Source: CAZJWR01 sp964549765
GTDB taxonomy: Bacteria > Zixibacteria > MSB-5A5 > GN15 > JAAZOE01
Direction of reading: 5' to 3'
NCBI GenBank assembly: GCA_964549765.1
Contig: CAZJWR010000066.1
Location: 1-18,566, forward strand
DNA: 18,566 bases
The position numbers were made by a program, and so were the translations under genes. The notes under the pieces were generated by a model that saw nothing but the letters and a program-made list of their open reading frames with translations, had not been told where the DNA came from and did not search any database. This document shows, one piece after another, positions 7,024 to 14,072 of this stretch. The number at the start of each line of letters is the position of its first letter. Position 1 is the first letter of the stretch.

Positions 7024-7051
7024 ATTATAATACAGAATCGAAATGATGCAA
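7024..7051 (-). promoter_or_regulatory. Promoter of trpL-trpB2
   Basis: TTGCAT (7046-7051), 16 bases, TATAAT (7024-7029) on the minus strand. RNA would begin near 7017, only a few bases before the AGGAG site of the leader peptide. The same two hexamers with the same spacing occur before the protease gene at 16959-16986. Confidence 0.78.
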
Positions 7052-7067
7052 GCGGAAAATGCCGTTT

Positions 7068-7090
7068 GGGCACAAATTTCTTTAGTGCCC
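7068..7090. repeat. Palindrome GGGCAC / GTGCCC
   Basis: A 6-bp inverted repeat (7068-7073 and 7085-7090) around an AT-rich 11-base centre, just upstream of the trpL promoter. It could be an operator-like site or part of the palindrome cluster that fills this gap. Confidence 0.4.
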
Positions 7091-7151
7091 TCTGGTGGGG
7101 GCAAACGAAGGTTCGCCGCCGTGGGCCGGTCACCCAACGTCGTCCAATTCG

Positions 7152-7171
7152 GGCAGACGAGGGCGTCTGCC
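7152..7171. repeat. REP-like palindrome GGCAGACG / CGTCTGCC
   Basis: A perfect 8-bp stem (7152-7159 and 7164-7171) with an AGGG loop. Short GC palindromes of this look are often dispersed in many copies in bacterial genomes. Only one copy lies in this window, so copy number is not shown here. Confidence 0.5.
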
Positions 7172-7247
7172 GCCCACAAAATATTGTTCTTATCTCTGTC
7201 TGCGGGATCAAATGACGCCAATCGGTGAGTTGAGTCAACCACATATT

Positions 7248-7267
7248 CCCGCAGCTAAAGCTGCGGG
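7248..7267. repeat. REP-like palindrome CCCGCAGCT-AA-AGCTGCGGG
   Basis: A perfect 9-bp palindrome with two central bases, 21 bases after the stop of the ABC-F gene. The core GCAGCTAAAGCTGC has the form of repetitive extragenic palindromes moved by REP-associated (RAYT) transposases. It could also protect the 3' end of the ABC-F transcript; no U tract follows. Confidence 0.55.
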
Positions 7268-7287
7268 CCACCCGCGAAACCGCACTA

Positions 7288-8952
7288 TCACCCTTTTCCC
7301 ACATACTCCGAATATTCGCCGGGGAAATAGCGATTGGTTTCGATATCATAGATGGCGGTCGCGACGCGATCCAATAAATACCGATCATGCGAGGCGATGA
7401 TGACCGTGCCGTCATAATCATCCAGCGCATCCTCCAGCGCCTCGCGGGCCGATAATTCGACATGGTTGGTCGGCTCATCGAGCACCAGCACGTTGACGTC
7501 AGAGAACAGGATTTTCGCCAGAGCCGTTTTGCTCTTTTCCCCGATACTCAGTGTCCGAATCGTCTGGAGCACCTTGTCTCGCCGGATATTGAGCCGCCCT
7601 AATATCGTCCGGGCGCGGGTTTGCTCCTGCTGCCGTCCCTGAAGCACTTCGTCCAGAATTGTGCTGCCCGGATCGAGCGTTTCGTGTTCCTGCGAATAAT
7701 ATCCAATCGAAACCTGCGGACTCCAGCGATATGATCCCGATGATGCCGCAATCTCGCCGACGATGATTTTCAGGAGCGTCGATTTGCCCGAACCGTTGCG
7801 GCCGATAATCCCCAGTTTGACGCCATTGCCGACCGACAGCATGACGTTATCGAGCACCTGATAATCGCCGAATGATTTGGATAATTGCTCGATATACAGC
7901 ACAAATCGCCCTTCGACGTCGCTTTGCGACAATGATATTTTCCGTTCACGGATCTTGCGCGGTTTTTCGATCCGGTCCTTCTCCAGCATCTGCTCGATCC
8001 GTTTTTCGATAGCCTTGGCGCCGCGCATCCGGTCGGTCGGCCGAGCCCCGCCGCGCCCTGAACCCTCATCCCGCTTTTGTATCGCGCCTTTCTTGCTCAC
8101 CGCCCGTTTGTGTTTGAATTTCTCCATACGAGTTGCATCGTCGCGCCGCTGGCGGGCGGCTTCGCGCAGGCGGTCGATCTTTTCCTGTTGTTGTTCATAT
8201 TGCGCCTGCTGCTTCTGCCGACGGCGGACCTTTTCGTCGCGGTATTCGGAATACGATCCGGAATAAACGGTCAATCGCTTATCGTGCATTTCCCATATCT
8301 GATCGACGCAAGTATCCAGAAACCTCCGGTCATGGCTGACGATGATATATGGTTTCGTCAAACCGCGCAGGAAATCTTCGAGCCAGACCAGCGAGGCGAT
8401 TTCGAGATGATTGGTCGGCTCATCGAGCAACATCACGTCGGGCTGCACCAGAAGTATCCGGGCGAGGGCGATTTTGGTTTTTTCGCCGCCGCTGAGCGCC
8501 GCGACGGGCAGCCGAAGTTTATCCTCGGTGACATCGAATCCCGCCAGGGCTTTCTTCATGGCGACATCAAAAACGTCTCCGCCTTTTGCGTAAAAGTCGG
8601 CCACCAGATCGGCGTGACGGGGATCGGATACCTTTAAGGCAACCATCCGGTCTTTCAGATCATACAAATCTTCTCGCGCCCGCCATAAATATTCCTCGAC
8701 CGATGTCCCCTCGTCGAAATGCACTTCCTGGGGAAGAAAACCGATGGTGGCGTTTTTGTGGACGGTCAATTCTCCGGATGACAAGCGAGATACTCCCCGA
8801 ATCAGATCCAGCAGCGTGGTTTTGCCGCACCCGTTGTCTCCGATCAACCCCACCCGGTCGCCGTCGCTCAGGCTGAACGAGATATTCTCAAGCAACGTTT
8901 CCGGCTGACTTGCGTATCGGAACGTCAGGGAATGTCCCCGGATATATTCCAT
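7288..8952 (-). CDS. ABC-F family ATP-binding cassette protein
   Basis: A 554-residue soluble protein with two ABC ATPase domains in one chain and no membrane segment, the layout of ABC-F translation factors that bind the ribosomal E site (Uup, EttA, YdiF and antibiotic-resistance members). Domain 1: Walker A GDNGCGKTT (38-46), signature LSGGE (about 152), Walker B VMLLDEPTNHLE, switch SHD. The linker at about 236-345 is long, basic and helical, as expected for the tRNA-contacting segment. Domain 2: Walker A GRNGSGKST (383-391), a degenerate signature LSIGE, Walker B VLVLDEPTNHVE, switch SHD. I chose ATG 8950-8952 since the family normally begins a few residues before such a first strand; the frame extends to a TTG at 8988. 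No ribosome binding site precedes either start. Subfamily is not resolved. Confidence 0.93.
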   Translation of the reverse strand: MEYIRGHSLTFRYASQPETLLENISFSLSDGDRVGLIGDNGCGKTTLLDLIRGVSRLSSGELTVHKNATIGFLPQEVHFDEGTSVEEYLWRAREDLYDLKDRMVALKVSDPRHADLVADFYAKGGDVFDVAMKKALAGFDVTEDKLRLPVAALSGGEKTKIALARILLVQPDVMLLDEPTNHLEIASLVWLEDFLRGLTKPYIIVSHDRRFLDTCVDQIWEMHDKRLTVYSGSYSEYRDEKVRRRQKQQAQYEQQQEKIDRLREAARQRRDDATRMEKFKHKRAVSKKGAIQKRDEGSGRGGARPTDRMRGAKAIEKRIEQMLEKDRIEKPRKIRERKISLSQSDVEGRFVLYIEQLSKSFGDYQVLDNVMLSVGNGVKLGIIGRNGSGKSTLLKIIVGEIAASSGSYRWSPQVSIGYYSQEHETLDPGSTILDEVLQGRQQEQTRARTILGRLNIRRDKVLQTIRTLSIGEKSKTALAKILFSDVNVLVLDEPTNHVELSAREALEDALDDYDGTVIIASHDRYLLDRVATAIYDIETNRYFPGEYSEYVGKG

Positions 8953-8959
8953 ATCATAT

Positions 8960-8988
8960 ATAGTAATCGGCTTTTGGCGGTTTGGCAA
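8960..8988 (-). promoter_or_regulatory. Promoter giving a possibly leaderless ABC-F mRNA
   Basis: TTGCCA (8983-8988), 17 bases, TACTAT (8960-8965) on the minus strand. Only seven bases separate the -10 box from ATG 8952, so RNA would start at or right before the start codon. This fits the missing ribosome binding site. Confidence 0.42.
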
Positions 8989-9233
8989 TAATAGTCTGCG
9001 GTCGCACGGCGAGATGATTTACTGGATGGCGCCGGTCATTGCTGTCCCTTTCGGTTCGTGGAGAAGATAAGTTGTACGTACCGGTACACCGTCGGGGTAA
9101 ACACGGGACCGGAATAATGCGAAGACTGCCAAGAGTCGCATGCGATTATACGAATGTCCTGAGGCATGGCACAGGCTTTGCACACATTTCTTGTTTTGGG
9201 CACGTCCGGCTCGGCACGTGCAATAAATCCGGA
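8989..9233. other. Intergenic stretch between divergent genes
   Basis: No gene I can support. A minus-strand frame (94 codons, 9036-9320) lacks a ribosome binding site, has no recognisable motif and runs through the promoter of the plus-strand gene. No tRNA or clear hairpin with T tract. Confidence 0.45.
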
Positions 9234-9262
9234 TTGTAAAATGGCGCGCGACTTCGTATATT
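9234..9262 (+). promoter_or_regulatory. Promoter of the repeat/dockerin protein gene
   Basis: TTGTAA (9234-9239), 17 bases, TATATT (9257-9262). RNA would start near 9269 and leave a 5' leader of about 110 bases with a small TCGG/CCGA hairpin just before the GGAGGAGG ribosome binding site (9366-9373). Confidence 0.55.
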
Positions 9263-9378
9263 TACTGCAGATCTCGTAGCCGCCCGCCGCGTACAGCGTC
9301 CTGATCCTTCTGTCGTCCATCCCAGCGATGCGGCGAGACCATGGAGGTTATCGGTCTTTTCCGACGGAGGAGGAAATT

Positions 9379-11622
9379 ATGAAGTCAAGAATCGCTTCGG
9401 CAAAAACGCCCCTCACTCTTTTCTTCGCCCTGGCGGCGTTATTTGTATTCACTCCTCACATCGCCGCCCAGTCCGGCCCGATGCTCGAAGTCAGCCCCGA
9501 TACGCTCCGCTTCTATGTCGACTTGTGCTGGGATACGTCCTATTATGATTCGACCCAGTTGCAATCTCTCATGGTCGCCAACGCCGGCGACGGCGACATG
9601 ACCTGGAGCGGCGTTGCCGGGGAACCATGGGTCGCTTTTGATCCGCAAACGGGCGGCAATTACGATTCAGTTTCGGTGTGGATCGATTGGGCAAACGTTC
9701 CCCAGATTTTCGCTGCGCCCCAACCGGGAGATACGCTGATTTTCGAAACCCAGATCACGATCAGTTCTCCGGAAGCCGCCAATTCGCCGCAGACAGTGGT
9801 CGTTCAACTCGGCTATACCTGCGAACCGCACGGCTATTTTCTGATGGTGCAACCCAATTTCTTCGATCTGACAGCCGCGACCAATGATACGTTATGGTCG
9901 AGTTTCGATGTATGGGAGGCAAGCGGTCAATCCATCGAGTTCTTTTGTGACAATTCCAGCACCTGGCTGCATTTGTATCAACCGTTTTCGCCCCAATCGA
10001 CACCTGACTCGGTCGTGTTCACCGTCACCACGGTCGGTTTGGATTCCGGCGTGTATTATGACACTATTGTCGTAACCACGCCGGCGGAGCCTTCTAATTC
10101 GCCTCGTACCATTCCGGTCAGACTCCAGGTGAGTGGGAGCGCCGACAATATCACGCTCGCCGCCGAGCCGGATTGGTTTAATTACACCCTGCAGGCCGGA
10201 GAATCCGGCGGCGGTGACAGCCTATATGTCTATGAAACCGGCGGCCGGTCAATCAATTTCTGGACGTATAATAAAAGCACTTGGCTCTATGTCGACACCA
10301 TGGCCGCCTCGCCCTTGTACACCCCACGTGTGCTTTACGTCAACGTCTCAGCCGTCTACCTGACGCCCGGAGTATATACCGACACGATCGAAATCATGGC
10401 TGACGGAGCGATCAACTCACCCCTGCTGGTGCCGGTATCTCTGATTGTGGCAACACCGCCGGCGCCTGCTATCAACACTATGCCACGGTACTTCCAAATC
10501 ACGCTCAACGCGGGACAAATGACCGCCGAGCCGCTCCAAATCTTTGCGTCGAACGGGCAGGCGGTGGAATTTACGATGGAAACTCAGGCGCCCTGGCTGG
10601 GCATCACGGCCGAACCGCCCTATATCACGCCGACTGAGGTATTAGTCGGCGTCTCCGCCGTCGATCTCCAGCCGGGATTTTATGCCGACTCGATCTTCAT
10701 TACACCCACCTTCGACACGACGATTAATCCGGCGGCCGTGCCGGTCTACCTCCAAGTGGTCAGCGATGAGCCGAGGCTCGTCAGCGTCCCCGATTATTTC
10801 CAGTTTACGCTGCAGGGGGGCGATACGTTGATGAATACCGGCCTGTGGGTGTACGAAGCCTCAGGGGATACCGTTCCTTTTGCGGTTCAGACGATGCACG
10901 GCAGTCCCTGGTTGCACCTGTATGCCGACTCTCTCAATACCGGGATGACGCCCGATTCGGTACGGTTCGGGTTGTTTACCGACGGCCTTGCGTCCGGGAC
11001 TTACGCCGACACCATCATTCTGTATAACCCGCTCGATAACCCTGATCCCTACTATGAAACCATCGTTCCTGTATTCCTGACCGTGCAAGGAGAACCGCCC
11101 CAGAATACGATCGCCGCCGATCCACCGGCGTTCTATTTTGCGCTTCCGATCGAATCATCCGTCTTTGATACGCTATCTGTCTATGAAATACACGGGGATA
11201 CGATCTCGTTTTTGTATTTTCATGCCGCCCCGTGGCTGGCGGTCAATCCATTCGGCATGCCACCGTATACGACACCGATGACCATGCCGGTCGGCGCCAC
11301 TAGTTCGGGCCTGTCGCCGGGGACCTACGTCGACACAATCTTTATCGGCCATGAGTTTGATTCGTCCGGATACGGCATGACGGCCGTCCCGGTAACGATG
11401 ATAGTCGGCGGCGCCAATTATGTCCCGGGTGATGCCAACGGCGATCTATCGATCGATATCGCCGATGCTGTGGAAGTCATCAATTATATATTTAAGGAGG
11501 GCACGGCCCCGGAATCGCTCGAGGCGGCCGACGCCAACTGCGATGACCGAGTCAACATCGGCGACGCCGTCTACGTTATTTCGTATATTTTCCGATCCGG
11601 TCCGCCGCCGGGATGTTTTTAG
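9379..11622 (+). CDS. Secreted six-repeat beta-domain protein with C-terminal dockerin
   Basis: The start ATG 9379 follows a GGAGGAGG site; the longer frame upstream has none. The 747-residue product has a Sec signal peptide (1-31, ending AAQ). Then come six related domains of about 100 residues (roughly 36-146, 153-252, 258-358, 364-461, 465-570, 576-676). Each opens like P-x-x-F-x-x-T-L-x-A-G, has a central W-L hydrophobic pair, and closes with G-x-Y-x-D-T-I then V-P-V-x-L-x-V. This is the pattern of BACON-like or related beta-sandwich modules seen in surface proteins. Residues 684-747 are a dockerin-type module with two calcium loops (DANGDLSIDIAD at 685, DANCDDRVNIGD at 718) and the tail GPPPGCF. 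No enzyme domain is visible, so a scaffold, adhesion or binding role is likely. Single-gene unit with promoter and terminator. Confidence 0.9.
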   Translation: MKSRIASAKTPLTLFFALAALFVFTPHIAAQSGPMLEVSPDTLRFYVDLCWDTSYYDSTQLQSLMVANAGDGDMTWSGVAGEPWVAFDPQTGGNYDSVSVWIDWANVPQIFAAPQPGDTLIFETQITISSPEAANSPQTVVVQLGYTCEPHGYFLMVQPNFFDLTAATNDTLWSSFDVWEASGQSIEFFCDNSSTWLHLYQPFSPQSTPDSVVFTVTTVGLDSGVYYDTIVVTTPAEPSNSPRTIPVRLQVSGSADNITLAAEPDWFNYTLQAGESGGGDSLYVYETGGRSINFWTYNKSTWLYVDTMAASPLYTPRVLYVNVSAVYLTPGVYTDTIEIMADGAINSPLLVPVSLIVATPPAPAINTMPRYFQITLNAGQMTAEPLQIFASNGQAVEFTMETQAPWLGITAEPPYITPTEVLVGVSAVDLQPGFYADSIFITPTFDTTINPAAVPVYLQVVSDEPRLVSVPDYFQFTLQGGDTLMNTGLWVYEASGDTVPFAVQTMHGSPWLHLYADSLNTGMTPDSVRFGLFTDGLASGTYADTIILYNPLDNPDPYYETIVPVFLTVQGEPPQNTIAADPPAFYFALPIESSVFDTLSVYEIHGDTISFLYFHAAPWLAVNPFGMPPYTTPMTMPVGATSSGLSPGTYVDTIFIGHEFDSSGYGMTAVPVTMIVGGANYVPGDANGDLSIDIADAVEVINYIFKEGTAPESLEAADANCDDRVNIGDAVYVISYIFRSGPPPGCF

Positions 11623-11649
11623 ACACCGAAGATTTGGCCTACCGACCAG

Positions 11650-11684
11650 CCGGGCCGGCGTCTTGACGCCGGTCCGGTTTTTTT
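11650..11684 (+). terminator. Intrinsic terminator of the dockerin protein gene
   Basis: A 13-bp GC-rich stem with one G-U pair (11650-11662 and 11665-11677) around a TT centre, followed by seven T (11678-11684). It lies 27 bases after the stop codon. Confidence 0.95.
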
Positions 11685-11851
11685 GTCTCCGGCTTAATTC
11701 ATCGCGACACAAATCAACGCCGTCGTATGACTGGACTTAAGCGCCGTCACGGTATATCTTGGACCCGACAGAAACGGCGGTGGTCAGGACAACAAGACCG
11801 GCCCGATCCGTCGTAATTCTATGTAAGGAAGCCGGAAGGGATATCGGTGGT

Positions 11852-12781
11852 ATGTGCGCAGTACGGATAAACCGGGAAAAATTGGAACGGGCAGGCAAGG
11901 CCGTATGGGAATGGCTCAAGCATTATGTCGGCGGAATGTATAACCGGGCCGACGACCATCATATATTTCTCATGGCCGGCGGGCTGTCTTTCTCCGTGTT
12001 CACCTGCATGCTGCCGATGGTACTGATCATTTTCGCCGTCCTCGGCCGCCTGCTGAATGAGCCATCCATCGCCTCGGAAATCACGCGAACCATCGAACAG
12101 ATCATCCCCTACACCAAATACGCCGACCAGGTCCGGGATATCGTCTTCAACCGGGTGGACGAATTCATTATCTATAAGAACCTGGCCGGGCTTCTCGGTG
12201 TTTTGGGGATGTTTTTCGCCGCCAGCGGCCTATTCAGCAGCATGCGGACGGCGCTCCGCACGGCTTATCGGATAACATCTACGGAGTCCGCCCTGATCGG
12301 CAAACTCCGGGACTTCGGCCTGGTCCTCCTCGTCATAATATATTTTTTGCTGTCGACGACGATTCTGCCCGGACTCGACGTCACCCAGGAAATCGCCGAC
12401 AAGACCGGCTATTTGCACAGCGTCCATCTCGATTTCATCACCGACCTGCTTGTGCGGGGTGTAGCCTTCCTGCTGATTTTTGCCAGTTTTTTCTTCGTCT
12501 ATTTCGCCATTCCGCATCCGCGCCCGCCCAAGAAGGCGATCGCCGTCAGCGCTCTTACGGCGGCGATCATGTGGAACCTGGCGCAGGCCCTGTTCGGATT
12601 TTATATCACCAATATGGTCACGCTCAAGCGGGTATATGGCGCCTATTTCTTCATGATCGTGGTCGCCTTCTGGATTTATTACACCTCGCTCGTGTTCATC
12701 GTCGGGGCCGAGGTCGGCCAGCTGTATCGGGAACGCGCCGCCGCTAGAGAGAAGGTACGCGAGAAGGCGGCCGAAGCCTGA
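11852..12781 (+). CDS. YihY/BrkB family inner-membrane protein
   Basis: The product (309 residues from ATG 11852) has the features of the BrkB/YihY family: an amphipathic start with a conserved (F/L)MAGGLSFSVFTCMLPMVLIIFAVLG first membrane segment, a soluble loop, GLLGVLGMFFAASGLFSSMRTALRTAY, and then about four more hydrophobic segments ending in AFWIYYTSLVFIVGAEVGQLY; about six membrane passes in all. The C-terminal tail is charged (RERAAAREKVREKAAEA). The biochemical role of the family is not settled (it was once mistaken for RNase BN). The frame is open upstream to a TTG at 11759, but only ATG 11852 has a purine-rich GGAAGGG stretch about ten bases before it. No partner gene is adjacent. 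Confidence 0.88.
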   Translation: MCAVRINREKLERAGKAVWEWLKHYVGGMYNRADDHHIFLMAGGLSFSVFTCMLPMVLIIFAVLGRLLNEPSIASEITRTIEQIIPYTKYADQVRDIVFNRVDEFIIYKNLAGLLGVLGMFFAASGLFSSMRTALRTAYRITSTESALIGKLRDFGLVLLVIIYFLLSTTILPGLDVTQEIADKTGYLHSVHLDFITDLLVRGVAFLLIFASFFFVYFAIPHPRPPKKAIAVSALTAAIMWNLAQALFGFYITNMVTLKRVYGAYFFMIVVAFWIYYTSLVFIVGAEVGQLYRERAAAREKVREKAAEA

Positions 12782-12859
12782 CCGCTCAGCCCGGAAACGC
12801 GCCCGCGGACATGTTCGCTATCCCCGGAACGCCCCAATTGTAATCCATGATTCTTAAAT

Positions 12860-12884
12860 TATGGACAATTACTGTCCATATACT
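12860..12884 (+). promoter_or_regulatory. Perfect dyad operator overlapping a -10 box
   Basis: TATGGACA (12860-12867), five bases, TGTCCATA (12873-12880) is an exact 8-bp inverted repeat. A -10-like TATACT (12879-12884) overlaps its right end, and a weak -35-like TTAAAT (12854-12859) lies 19 bases before that. The RNA would lead into the secreted 132-residue gene at 13008. A dimeric regulator site is the simple reading; a dyad inside a 19-base spacer is the MerR-type layout, but the -35 match is poor. Confidence 0.5.
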
Positions 12885-13007
12885 CAAATAATAATCCCCG
12901 GCCGTCCGTATCAGGTGTCAGAATATGCCGGATGCGTCCGTTCGGTTCCTGCTCAAGACAGACGACCACGACCCGGCTCTTTCCCAACCGTAATTCAGGA
13001 GGTCCAT

Positions 13008-13406
13008 ATGTTCAAGCATGGCTTGAAATTGCTGAGCGTGGTGGCGCTCGTAGTAGCGCTCCCGATTTTTATATCGGCCCAATCACAAAAACCCGTTCCG
13101 GCCGGCAAAAGCGAAAAGACGGCGGCCGACATGCCGGGGATGAGCGAATATCTGGTAATTTCACCCCACACGGTGGAGGAATGCATGACCGCCATGGACG
13201 AGGTGGCCGGACTCGGCAAGGATGTCCTCGCCAAGTACGACTGGGGCTGTATGAGCGGCGACCATACGGCATATATCAAGGTTCAGGCGAAAAATGAGAC
13301 GGAGGCTCTCAAGGTCGTACCGAAATCGATTCGGAACAAGGCGCGGGCGATCAAAGTCGTCAAGTTTACACCGGAACAAATCGAGATGGCCCACAAAAAC
13401 CATTGA
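13008..13406 (+). CDS. Small exported protein, ferredoxin-like fold suspected
   Basis: The ATG at 13008 follows a perfect AGGAGGT site; the longer frame upstream is non-coding. The 132-residue product has a Sec signal peptide (1-24, ending ISAQ) and a short Lys/Pro linker. The mature domain (about 45-130) begins EYLVISPHTVEECMTAMDEV, continues with WGCMSGDHTAYIKVQAKNETEAL, and ends ARAIKVVKFTPEQIEMAHKNH. The alternation of strands and helices suggests a small alpha/beta sandwich of the kind found in DUF4242-like proteins, but I cannot name the family. Two Cys (in EECM and WGCM) and several His could bind a metal. The dyad at 12860 suggests regulated expression; an AhpD-like gene follows after 89 bases. 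Confidence 0.82.
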   Translation: MFKHGLKLLSVVALVVALPIFISAQSQKPVPAGKSEKTAADMPGMSEYLVISPHTVEECMTAMDEVAGLGKDVLAKYDWGCMSGDHTAYIKVQAKNETEALKVVPKSIRNKARAIKVVKFTPEQIEMAHKNH

Positions 13407-13420
13407 CATAAAACCGTTTT

Positions 13421-13435
13421 CGCCGGCAGCCGGCG
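13421..13435. repeat. Intergenic hairpin between two genes
   Basis: CGCCGGC-A-GCCGGCG is a perfect 7-bp palindrome, enclosed by a further CCGTT (13414-13418) and AACGG (13444-13448). It lies 15 bases after the stop of the 132-residue gene. There is no T tract, so it may lower read-through or stabilise the upstream RNA. Confidence 0.45.
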
Positions 13436-13495
13436 TCGCGCTCAACGGAGTTCGGCACGGCCTATCCGGTCACAAAATACCATAAGGAGAAGACC

Positions 13496-13891
13496 ATGAC
13501 ACGCAACGAAGTCTACACCGAAATCAAGGAAATGTTCGGAATCGTCCCGACCTTTATCAAGAGCATCCCGGACGCGTCCCTCGAAATGGAATGGCGCCTG
13601 ATGAAGAGCGTACAGTTCGACGAAGGCCCCATCCCCAACAAGTATCGCGAACTGATCGGCCTCGGCATCGCCGCGGCTACCAAGTGCCGCTATTGCCTGG
13701 TGTTTCACACCGAAGCCGCCCGTTTGAACGGCGCCACCGAAGCGGAAATCGAGGATGCCGTGCATTTCGCCAAATCCTCGGCCGGATGGAGCGCCTACGT
13801 CAACGGGATGCAGATCGACTACGATCAGTTCAAGAAGGAAGTCGCCCAGATGACCGAATTCGCCCGCAAGCATCATATGGCGGCGGCATAA
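13496..13891 (+). CDS. Carboxymuconolactone decarboxylase/AhpD-like protein
   Basis: A 131-residue cytosolic protein with the CxxCxxxH motif of the AhpD/CMD superfamily: C64, C67 and H71 in CRYCLVFHTEAA. The preceding helix (KYRELIGLGIAAATK) and following EAEIEDAV are typical of the all-helical fold, which works as an oligomer. Members with this motif are thiol-dependent peroxidase or disulfide partners (as AhpD with AhpC), while those without it are decarboxylases, so a redox role is the better guess. The N-terminus with MFGIVPTFIKSIP is the usual lead-in of this subgroup. AGGAGA (13485-13490) stands five bases before ATG. It may be read with the exported gene upstream. No ahpC is in the window. 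Confidence 0.9.
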   Translation: MTRNEVYTEIKEMFGIVPTFIKSIPDASLEMEWRLMKSVQFDEGPIPNKYRELIGLGIAAATKCRYCLVFHTEAARLNGATEAEIEDAVHFAKSSAGWSAYVNGMQIDYDQFKKEVAQMTEFARKHHMAAA

Positions 13892-13972
13892 CCGAAAGAC
13901 CGATCGCTGCGCGCCGCGGAACGCAAACCCCGTCCATGCGGCTGCGCACAAGATAGAATCGTAAGCAGCAAA

Positions 13973-14010
13973 ACCCGCTCGGCCCTATCGCAAACAGAGG
14001 CCGGGCGGGT
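13973..14010. terminator. Shared hairpin between convergent genes
   Basis: ACCCGCTCGGCC (13973-13984) pairs over 12 positions, one G-U, with GGCCGGGCGGGT (13999-14010) across a 14-base loop. Four A precede it and CGTTTA follows, so the minus strand gets a short U run and the plus strand a weaker one. It can end both the AhpD-like gene (plus) and the protease gene (minus, stop at 14073). Confidence 0.72.
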
Positions 14011-14072
14011 CGTTTATGATACTGTTCAAATTTGCTGATACGCGGCCTTTTTCGGCCGGTCTTTTCCGCAGC

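Noticed and set aside
7003..7242. Upstream extension of the trp leader frame (to 113 codons)
   Set aside because: The extension crosses the promoter and palindromes, has no start signal, and the internal ATG has a perfectly placed AGGAG.
9036..9320. Minus-strand frame of 94 codons between the ABC-F and dockerin protein genes
   Set aside because: No ribosome binding site, no recognisable motif, and it overlaps the plus-strand promoter at 9234-9262.
11759..11851. TTG-started N-terminal extension of the BrkB protein
   Set aside because: No ribosome binding site and no family resemblance in the first 31 residues.
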